Part shown: piece by piece, positions 1-5,097 of the stretch
Numbering within the stretch: position 1 is the first letter of the stretch
How the letters are laid out: each line of letters opens with the position of its first letter
From: Cryomorphaceae bacterium
GTDB taxonomy: Bacteria; Bacteroidota; Bacteroidia; Flavobacteriales; Schleiferiaceae
NCBI GenBank assembly: GCA_949547975.1
Contig: CATITW010000223.1
Location: 1 to 8,392, forward strand
Reading direction: 5' to 3'
DNA: 8,392 nucleotides
Notes under the pieces: model-generated
The model's input: only the letters and a program-made list of their open reading frames with translations
What the model was told of the DNA's origin: nothing
Databases searched by the model: none
Position numbers and translations under genes: made by a program

Positions 1-53
1 GTCGTAATTGGTTGCGAATCAGGAGACGTTTTGTTTTGAATTTGTAATTAGAA

Positions 54-2135
54 CTAAGCTTCTACCAGACGGTAAATACCCGTTTCTCCACTACTGGTGC
101 TGATGATTTTGGCATCCCTTAGTGTCTTGATGTACTTTCTAGCGGTTCTTTCCTGAACAGGGAGCACATCGGTAAACTCCCTGACAAGGTCTTTGTAGGC
201 GATACTCTGGTTTTCTGTGAAAGCACTCTTGGCGATACTAATGATTTCATTTTGCCTGCGAACAGATGGGGAGTCACCGTGCTTTTCACCTTTGGTGATA
301 TGGGCTTTGAGCTCCTTGTCCCATCCCATGATGTACTGAGGCACATCCAGAGGACTTCCTTCACGCACTTTTAGAGGTTTGACCACGGAATACTGGGGGT
401 CGTCATCCTTTTCAATAGAGATGATCCCAGCTGCCTTACGCTGCACCTCGGAGCCCAGGTGTCCACGTAGTTTGTAGCCACTAGGGCTTAGGTGAAGGAC
501 TCCCACTATACAGGTCTTGTAGATTCCTGCTAGCCTAAAGAGTTCGTCAATGAGTCCTACAGCGGAGTCTTCATCGTTCACACCCATCATTAGATCGGCA
601 ATACCGTCTATGATAACCATATGAATGCCTCCCAGCTCATAATAGAACTTATCCATGGACTGAAGGATGCTCATTAGGCGGTCCTTTCTATCCATTCCAA
701 CAAGTCCATAAGTCTTGAACCACTCAGGTGGAGTTTGTGCATCTGCACGCTTTAAAATGCGCTTCATGTTTTTGTAGAGCTGTTCCTCGGATTGTTCTGT
801 ATCATAGAACAGGACAGCCCTGCCATCAAGGTTGGGTACTACTTCAGCACCTAGTAGATCAATGTCTTCAAACTCATCAAGCATAGTCCCTGCTAAAAGG
901 GCTCCGAGGTAATTGGATTTACCTGAGCCTTCACTTCCTGTGATGGCCATGATATTGCCCTCTGTTCCAATGGGGACGTCATTAATAGAAATGACGGGTT
1001 CGGCGGGTATTGGAGGCTTTGAAAAATCCAGCTCAAAGCTTTTGAGCATACTCATGGTCTCGTCATAGAGTCTATCGAGCATGTCCGTAAAGATTTTGTT
1101 CAGGTCTTTTGCGGTGTTTCCCAATCGGAAGAAGTCACTGATGTCCTTTTGGTCTTTTGCACCACTAAGTGGTAGGGCCAAGGATTTTACATCAAACTCC
1201 TTGAGACGCTCACGCATGGTGTTCATGGATTTGATACCCGTCTGGTCCATGTCATAGAGTAAGACGATGTGCTTGAATCGAAAGGAGAACCTGCGTATAA
1301 TCTTCTTGGGGATGTTCGCTGTTTCAGAGTTGAAGCAAATGGCGTTGAACCCATGTGCAGCAAGGCTTAGCACGTCCTTTTCACCGCCTGTGATAAACAA
1401 GAGGTCACCACGCTGAGGAAGCTGTTCAATGCCAAAAGTATAGCCTTCATGGAGGTTGCCACTGTAGCGAAACCGGTCCTTTGAATTTGAATAGGGGCGA
1501 TAGATCTTGACATAGCCGCTTCCAGGGTAAGCGAATATGGGTGCTGAATCCGTGGACTCTAAACTGTACTCTTTGTCTTCTTTAGTTACCCCACGAAAAG
1601 TCTTAACACTACGTACGTTGTATTTCTTCAGTGTATCCATGTTCACGCCATACATCAACCAGTACATCTGTTCATCTGGGGTAAAGGCCTTGTACTGTGG
1701 TTCTAGATACCTTTTGCTTACTTCTTCTCTGTTTTCAGATATGGTTAGTGGGTCCACTTCGCTGGCTTTTTTAATGGTGTTTGGATATCGATTGGTCAGT
1801 TCACGCACCTTGTCCTTGTTGCTGGATAATCCGAGGCCGAGCTCCCGATTGATGATTTCCATGACATCAATGAAATCCTCTCGGTCAGCCGTGTTCTTAT
1901 TGAAAATCCAACCTACAAATGAGAAGCAATCACCTATGTAGTCTAAGTTGCCGTGATCTACAAAGCTGTAGTTGCCACAGTCCTTCTGTCTATAGACATA
2001 AGCACTGGGCTTAGTGTCGTCATAGAAAGGGTTTAAGAATGCCTTTCCAACACCTGGGAAACCAGTGATGTATTTCTTGAATATATCCAACCCGCCATCC
2101 GTGGCCGATAAGATTCCTTCCTTGCTCAGCGCCAT
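54..2135 (-). CDS. TOPRIM primase fused to a RecA-like helicase, of mobile-element type
   Basis: The 693-aa protein has the layout of a primase-helicase that starts replication of a mobile element. Residues 35-75 resemble a primase zinc-finger domain (NPF-DDTKPSAYVY, then GDCFSFV), but the Cys/His metal ligands are missing. Residues 243-335 form a TOPRIM domain with GGEKD (Glu252) and YDMDQTG (Asp295, Asp297). Residues 380-600 form a RecA/AAA_25-type ATPase: Walker A GSEGSGKS at 400-407, Glu447 in YDTEQSE as likely catalytic acid, Walker B MVIIDG ending near Asp510, LHLSP at 547-551, and RGHLGSEVQRKA near 557-568. Residues about 630-693 look like a winged helix. Its ATG shares one base with the stop codon of the upstream regulator (TAATG), so translation is probably coupled. 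The motifs are seen directly; the role in element replication is inferred from family and context. It could also be of phage origin. Confidence 0.87.
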   Translation of the reverse strand: MALSKEGILSATDGGLDIFKKYITGFPGVGKAFLNPFYDDTKPSAYVYRQKDCGNYSFVDHGNLDYIGDCFSFVGWIFNKNTADREDFIDVMEIINRELGLGLSSNKDKVRELTNRYPNTIKKASEVDPLTISENREEVSKRYLEPQYKAFTPDEQMYWLMYGVNMDTLKKYNVRSVKTFRGVTKEDKEYSLESTDSAPIFAYPGSGYVKIYRPYSNSKDRFRYSGNLHEGYTFGIEQLPQRGDLLFITGGEKDVLSLAAHGFNAICFNSETANIPKKIIRRFSFRFKHIVLLYDMDQTGIKSMNTMRERLKEFDVKSLALPLSGAKDQKDISDFFRLGNTAKDLNKIFTDMLDRLYDETMSMLKSFELDFSKPPIPAEPVISINDVPIGTEGNIMAITGSEGSGKSNYLGALLAGTMLDEFEDIDLLGAEVVPNLDGRAVLFYDTEQSEEQLYKNMKRILKRADAQTPPEWFKTYGLVGMDRKDRLMSILQSMDKFYYELGGIHMVIIDGIADLMMGVNDEDSAVGLIDELFRLAGIYKTCIVGVLHLSPSGYKLRGHLGSEVQRKAAGIISIEKDDDPQYSVVKPLKVREGSPLDVPQYIMGWDKELKAHITKGEKHGDSPSVRRQNEIISIAKSAFTENQSIAYKDLVREFTDVLPVQERTARKYIKTLRDAKIISTSSGETGIYRLVEA

Positions 2136-2437
2136 TAGATCTTCTGGTTTTGGATGCTTAAACTCTTATTCGGACCATTCTCTAACAGCTCTTTGATGTC
2201 TCTAAGCTCATAGTAGTCTTTGTTCTTGACAGTCGTGGGTACGAGGTATCCCTGTTGCTTGTAGGTAACAAGGGTTCTCCTTGAGCAACGCATGATTTGC
2301 ATTGCCTCCTGGGTTGTTACCCATTCCCTGGCAATTTGCCTAGCTGGGTCTTGAAGTTTGATGATCTCTTGATGAACCCTTTCAATCTTTTCTAAGAGGT
2401 TCTTGTAGGCCTGCTTTTCCATCGTGATTATTTCCAT
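2135..2437 (-). CDS. Helix-turn-helix regulator, excisionase/MerR-like
   Basis: This 100-aa basic protein has an N-terminal helix (residues 1-30, possible coiled coil) followed by a helix-turn-helix domain at about 38-88. The core runs from EWVTTQEAMQIMRCSRRTL, the paired helices, to TYKQQGYLVP and a strand ending KDYYELRDIKELLE; this is the HTH_17/excisionase pattern. Proteins of about this length beginning MEIIT are common in Bacteroidota integrative elements, which supports the first ATG; another Met lies five residues in. It ends on the first base of the primase-helicase ATG, so the two are one transcription unit. A 26-bp palindrome about 55 bp upstream of the start could be its own operator. 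Likely roles are transcriptional control of the module or help with excision; the sequence does not separate these. Confidence 0.82.
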   Translation of the reverse strand: MEIITMEKQAYKNLLEKIERVHQEIIKLQDPARQIAREWVTTQEAMQIMRCSRRTLVTYKQQGYLVPTTVKNKDYYELRDIKELLENGPNKSLSIQNQKI

Positions 2438-2490
2438 AGTTGCGGTGATGTTTTGTACACCACAATGCTAGGGAGGCACGGCGAGAAAAA

Positions 2491-2516
2491 TTGGTAACTT
2501 ACTAGTAACTAACCAA
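2491..2516. promoter_or_regulatory. 26-bp palindrome, candidate operator
   Basis: A dyad centred on CTAG at 2502-2505 lies between the frameshifted gene and the regulator gene. Outer arms TTGGT and ACCAA and the central TTACTAGTAA are perfectly symmetric; 22 of 26 positions match. It would cover the transcription start of a promoter with its -7 box at 2514-2521, a good place for autorepression by the helix-turn-helix protein. The symmetry is seen; binding is inferred. Confidence 0.5.
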
Positions 2517-2521
2517 AAATA
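2514..2521 (-). promoter_or_regulatory. Possible Bacteroidota -7 box for the regulator/primase operon
   Basis: The minus strand reads TATTTTTG here, fitting the Bacteroidota TAnnTTTG -7 consensus, about 75 bp before the regulator ATG. No clear -33 TTTG lies at the expected distance in the AT-rich sequence upstream, so the call is weak. Confidence 0.3.
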
Positions 2522-2541
2522 TATTTTTAAATATTTGATAA

Positions 2542-2907
2542 TCAGGGTCTTTCGGCAGCTGCTTTTTCAAAGCCTAAAGTAAGTTTATCCAAGAACGGTG
2601 TGATTGAATTCTGCCTAACTACAAGTTTTGACATGATTTGCTCAAAGTCATGACAGTCAAACCCAAAAACGTCTCCCCACTTGAGCATGAACGCCTTTCT
2701 TGTCTCCTCCTCAGAAAGTCTACAGGCGTCAATGGCCATGCCTAATTCTACAACAGCATACTTTTTAATATTATGCTTGAAGGCAGCGCCTTTGGACCGT
2801 TTGACCGGTGGTGAGAAATCGTGAGACCTATAGTATTTCCATTGTTTATCCAGGCACTTTTTTAGCTTTCGGCAGTAACGTTGTTGAAGTTTGACAAATA
2901 GCAGTGT
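2542..2907 (-). CDS. 3' half of a frameshifted element protein (possibly RteC-like C-terminus)
   Basis: This frame is open from 2922 down to the stop at 2542-2544. It encodes 121 aa if entered at the A9 tract (2907-2915) from the gene upstream. The conventional ATG at 2739 would give only 65 aa and discard 56 residues that look coding (rich in Lys, Tyr and Trp, no stops). The C-terminal part has a pattern that recalls the end of RteC-type regulators: KYAVVELGMAIDA, a helix ending in WGDVFGFD, then RQNSITPFLDKLTLGFEKA. This likeness is from memory of the family and is uncertain. Joined to the 5' half it gives a 251-aa product of normal size for such element proteins. Either the frame change is used by the cell, or it is a mutation or sequence error. 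Confidence 0.6.
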   Translation of the reverse strand, partial: TLLFVKLQQRYCRKLKKCLDKQWKYYRSHDFSPPVKRSKGAAFKHNIKKYAVVELGMAIDACRLSEEETRKAFMLKWGDVFGFDCHDFEQIMSKLVVRQNSITPFLDKLTLGFEKAAAERP

Positions 2908-3296
2908 TTTTTTTTCACATCTTCAATGTCAACCTGCTGAAGTTCCTCCCACTCTTTGGCTTGAATTTTTGCATGCGATAGGGATATATCCTCTCCAACA
3001 TGCTTGAACGCTTGTTTGAGCTCTTCCACGGCAATTCTTACTTCAACAAGTAGTCTTTCAAGCGTTACACTGCAAGATTCTTGAAGAGTGAATTTGAGCT
3101 TATCTATATTGCTGGTGTAAATCCCATTGAGAAATTGCTCATAGGTGATTAGGGAAGCGTGACCATTGAATTCCATGGGCGACTCATAGCTAAAGTCTAG
3201 CATTCCATGTAGGTTTTCGCAAGGATTAGCTGAGATATTGATATCGGCCCGACGTAGCTCTTTGACAAGTTCATCAATTGGCAGTGTGTTCGTCAT
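2862..3296 (-). CDS. 5' half of a frameshifted element protein, unrecognised
   Basis: The 144-aa open frame begins at ATG (MTNTLPIDELVKELRR) and is predicted mostly helical, with a long amphipathic stretch at about residues 70-130. I do not recognise a domain in it. Its last 14 residues lie after a run of nine A on the coding strand (2915 to 2907) and are probably not native: the -1 frame continues as a longer, better-looking protein to 2542. The first 130 codons plus 121 codons of the other frame give 251 aa. It is the first gene of the leftward cluster, just before the helix-turn-helix regulator, a place often taken by accessory regulators in Bacteroidota integrative elements. No good TAnnTTTG promoter is seen directly upstream. 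Confidence 0.65.
   Translation of the reverse strand: MTNTLPIDELVKELRRADINISANPCENLHGMLDFSYESPMEFNGHASLITYEQFLNGIYTSNIDKLKFTLQESCSVTLERLLVEVRIAVEELKQAFKHVGEDISLSHAKIQAKEWEELQQVDIEDVKKKHCYLSNFNNVTAES
2907..2915 (-). other. A9 slippage tract at a frame junction
   Basis: Nine consecutive A on the coding strand are read as three Lys codons after GTG. The two frames overlap only at 2865-2922, and this homopolymer is the obvious slip point inside it. It contains the -1 slippery heptamer A-AAA-AAA. Transcriptional slippage, ribosomal frameshifting, an indel mutation or a sequencing error would all look the same here. Confidence 0.6.
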
Positions 3297-3430
3297 TATA
3301 AAATAGTTTATGATTTAATGTGGAAAGGTCTATTGATTTGCTCATTATGTAGAATGACGCCTAAGAGCAAGTTTTCACACTTTCTGGCCAGGCAGCCCAA
3401 TCGGCCGCGGAGGATATTTCGTCTAATTGC

Positions 3431-3523
3431 TTAAGTTAATGGGGTAAAAAGGGCTTTTTTGACTTGTTGTTCAATTTCCGCCTCAGGACTATCGTAATGT
3501 CCATTGTGATTGTCGATATACAT
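3431..3523 (-). CDS. Possible 30-aa ORF or gene remnant
   Basis: A short ATG-to-TAA frame encodes MYIDNHNGHYDSPEAEIEQQ and then VKKALFTPLT. The composition is protein-like: acidic, with an amphipathic helix at residues 13-25. The adjacent frame at 3361-3435 on the same strand also reads plausibly (LKQLDEISSAADWAAWPES) and ends in TAG, so the pair may be remnants of one decayed small gene. No family is recognised and no clear promoter is seen. Confidence 0.22.
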   Translation of the reverse strand: MYIDNHNGHYDSPEAEIEQQVKKALFTPLT

Positions 3524-3739
3524 CTAAGATGCTCTTGTAGATTTGGATTACGCCTACTGTTATCGCGATGGGGTTGTTCGGAATACTCCAAACACACGTT
3601 TGGAATCACGTGTAATTCCAGAATCCTAGTGTTTTCAATATCTACACTTAAAGATCAAAGTGAAATTTTGATCTCAAAGTATAGAAGGGTAGTGGAATAG
3701 ATTGACTTGTTCTGCTCTGGAGCGCTCTGATATCACCCT
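3524..3739. other. Non-coding stretch with small inverted repeats
   Basis: I see no convincing gene here. The stretch holds half-sites in alternating orientation: GGAAT (3580-3584), TCCAAA (3587-3592), TTTGGAAT (3599-3606) and ATTCCA (3615-3620). It also holds a separate palindrome with arms AGATCAAA (3652-3659) and TTTGATCT (3667-3674). These could be protein-binding sites at the edge of the element. The plus-strand open frame that crosses this stretch looks spurious. Confidence 0.3.
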
Positions 3740-3788
3740 GGTAAGGCACGCGGCATCCTATCTATATAGGAATGCCGCGTGCCCTACC
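3740..3788. repeat. Strong 49-nt inverted repeat (hairpin)
   Basis: The main arms GGCACGCGGCAT (3745-3756) and ATGCCGCGTGCC (3772-3783) pair perfectly. They are extended outside by GGTA/TACC (3740-3743 with 3785-3788) and inside by CCTA/TAGG around a 6-nt loop. The only flaws are one A/C mismatch (3744/3784), which becomes a G-U pair on the minus strand, and one bulge at 3771. No T-tract follows on either side, so it is not a standard terminator. A REP-like repeat, an element end or a folded RNA segment are options. Confidence 0.75.
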
Positions 3789-3839
3789 TAAAGAGATATG
3801 ATACGAAACTGATAATCAGCGTGTTAAAATAAAATCGAG

Positions 3840-3868
3840 AAAAAAAAGATAAAGAGGCAATGTCGCCT
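3840..3868 (-). terminator. Weak intrinsic terminator candidate downstream of tRNA-Phe
   Basis: On the minus strand a 5-bp stem (AGGCG/TGCCT, 3868-3864 with 3859-3855, loop ACAT, one G-U) is followed after 7 nt by a run of eight T (3847-3840). The stem is short and the gap long, so termination would be modest. It could end a transcript that begins at the tRNA. Confidence 0.3.
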
Positions 3869-3879
3869 TGCACATGGAT

Positions 3880-3930
3880 TGCGTCGTTTTGCGTAAAAGC
3901 TTACCTTGCAATTTAACGCAAAGGGACGCA
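3880..3930. repeat. Imperfect inverted repeat, about 16 bp
   Basis: TGCGTC (3880-3885) pairs with GACGCA (3925-3930), and TTTGCGT (3888-3894) with ACGCAAA (3916-3922). The stem continues with AAA/TTT past a one-base bulge and closes a loop of about 14 nt. It lies between the tRNA and the long hairpin, in a stretch with no gene. Confidence 0.5.
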
Positions 3931-3954
3931 GTTTCTGAGAAGTCTCCATCAGGC

Positions 3955-4019
3955 ATGCTGAGTCCCCAAATCGTACACCAAGTGTGCAAGTGCGCTCTAA
4001 AAACGCTGGGGAACAGCAT
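3955..4019 (-). other. Possible three-way-junction RNA fold next to tRNA-Phe
   Basis: ATGCTG (3955-3960) pairs with CAGCAT (4014-4019) and TCCCCA (3963-3968) with TGGGGA (4007-4012), giving a closing stem with a small internal loop. Inside it, on the minus strand, are a GCG/CGC mini-stem and a hairpin GCACAC-TTG-GTGTAC with one mismatch. The pairing was found by eye; no known RNA family was recognised. Confidence 0.3.
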
Positions 4020-4036
4020 ATTGCCGATATGAGTTG

Positions 4037-4109
4037 TGGTGATGGACGGAATCGAACCGCCGACACATGGATTTTCAATCCATTGCTCTACCAACTGAGC
4101 TACATCACC
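4037..4109 (-). tRNA. tRNA-Phe (anticodon GAA)
   Basis: A complete 73-nt cloverleaf: acceptor arms GGTGATG/CATCACC with discriminator A, D-arm GCTC-AGTTGGTA-GAGC, anticodon arm ATGGA/TCCAT with loop TTGAAAA (anticodon GAA), five-base variable loop GTGTC, and T-arm GGCGG-TTCGATT-CCGTC. CCA is not encoded and must be added after transcription. It faces away from coaX and its 3' end points at the accessory genes on the left, so it may be the integration site of that element. Confidence 0.97.
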
Positions 4110-4124
4110 TCCGTAAGAGGACGG

Positions 4125-4132
4125 CAAATATA
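4125..4132 (-). promoter_or_regulatory. Bacteroidota-type -7 box for tRNA-Phe
   Basis: The minus strand reads TATATTTG, an exact TAnnTTTG match, 15 nt before the mature tRNA 5' end. About 18 nt further upstream is the T-rich GTTTTTAC, a partial fit to the -33 element. Transcription would begin some 8 nt before the tRNA. Confidence 0.65.
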
Positions 4133-4347
4133 CGCTTCTGATTGAATTGTAAAAACTCTTTTTTCAAAATTATCTAATGAGGCGGCTCAGCAAGACTGGT
4201 CCAGGGGATTTTGAGTGCTTTTAAGAATTGTTTATCAGCAGTTTAGAAGTTGCGAATGGATTTTATGAGAATTGATCATGTACGCTTAACTTGCGGCAGA
4301 TGGAAAAGCGAGTGAAGTAGCACCGCACATCTTGATTTGCGTATAAA

Positions 4348-5097
4348 ATGAACCGCACTATAAACTCTTCTTTACTCGTCTTTGATCAGGGAAATACCTT
4401 GGTAAAACTGGGCCTGTATGTGAACCATGAACTGATCGAGCAGCGGCAGTTTGACACTTTAGCAGCGAAAGACCTCGCCACTTATGTTGAGCATGTCCAA
4501 ACGTCTTATGAGGATTGTGGATTTTTTGGGATCTCGTCTGGAGACGTAAAGGCATTGCCGGATGTTCTTCAAAACGCTTGCGCAACCAGCGCTGAGTTGC
4601 GCGGACCCTTAACCATGGTCTACAAAACACCAGATACCCTAGGGATGGACCGCTTGGCGATGGCCGCATCGGCTTATCTAGAGCACAAAGAGGATGTTCT
4701 TGTAGTGACTATGGGGACCTGTATTACCTATAATATTGTTAAAAACGGCGCTTTTATCGGGGGTGCCATTTCACCGGGATGGGCCATGCGGTACCGCGCC
4801 ATGCATGCATTTACGGCCGGTTTACCACTTGCCCACTACCAAGAAACCACCCCGCTAGTAGGTACTGACACTGACGAGAGCCTTCGTGCTGGCGTGGATA
4901 TTGCGATAGCACAAGAAGTGGACGGCATGATTAGGCAATATTGCAAAGTAAATGTTATTAAAAGTGTGGTCCTCTGTGGCGGAGATGCAAAACGCTTGTC
5001 TAAGCCCTTAAAAAACTACATATTTGCACCCGTTAATTATGAATTACACGCGCTCAAGCGATTACATGAATATATCGAAACTACAGGTCCGCTTTAA
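4348..5097 (+). CDS. coaX: Type III pantothenate kinase (CoaX), with unusual motif residues
   Basis: CoaX phosphorylates pantothenate with ATP in the cytosol, the first step of coenzyme A synthesis. The 249-aa length is normal. Seen motifs: phosphate-binding FDQGNT at 12-17 (Asp13, Asn16), GMDR at 99-102 with the catalytic-type Asp101, GTCIT at 123-127, GGAISPG at 138-144 followed by RYRAMHAFTAGLP, and a C-terminal VVLCGGDAKRL at 207-217. The second phosphate motif, usually (V/I)DxGTxxTxD in this family, reads VTMGTCITYN: the first Asp is Thr121 and the last is Asn129. The ATG at 4348 places FDQGNT at the usual distance from the N-terminus. It is first in a plus-strand operon and its 3' end overlaps the next gene. 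No convincing promoter was found in the 238 bp upstream. Activity of this variant is uncertain. Confidence 0.9.
   Translation: MNRTINSSLLVFDQGNTLVKLGLYVNHELIEQRQFDTLAAKDLATYVEHVQTSYEDCGFFGISSGDVKALPDVLQNACATSAELRGPLTMVYKTPDTLGMDRLAMAASAYLEHKEDVLVVTMGTCITYNIVKNGAFIGGAISPGWAMRYRAMHAFTAGLPLAHYQETTPLVGTDTDESLRAGVDIAIAQEVDGMIRQYCKVNVIKSVVLCGGDAKRLSKPLKNYIFAPVNYELHALKRLHEYIETTGPL

Noticed and set aside
1537..1941. Plus-strand open frame inside the primase-helicase gene
   Set aside because: It is antisense to a frame with intact TOPRIM and ATPase motifs; its Ser/Leu-rich product is typical of an antisense shadow.
3464..3700. Plus-strand open frame of 78 codons from TTG
   Set aside because: It is rich in Arg, Cys and Ser with no recognisable pattern, starts with TTG, and crosses palindromes and a better-looking minus-strand frame.
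3740..3788. Intrinsic terminator
   Set aside because: The stem is strong but neither side has a T-tract, so a standard terminator call is not supported.
3300..4036. CRISPR array or integrase gene in the gene-poor stretch
   Set aside because: There are no regularly spaced direct repeats and no frame with recombinase motifs; only inverted repeats and short frames are present.
3816..4127. Minus-strand open frames of 84-103 codons across the tRNA
   Set aside because: They run through the tRNA-Phe gene and the hairpin block; the translation is low-complexity and does not look like a protein.
4358..4669. Minus-strand open frame inside coaX
   Set aside because: It is antisense to a clear CoaX frame with family motifs.
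5024..5065. Upstream start for the outer-membrane protein
   Set aside because: It would add 14 polar residues before the signal peptide and lengthen the overlap with coaX.
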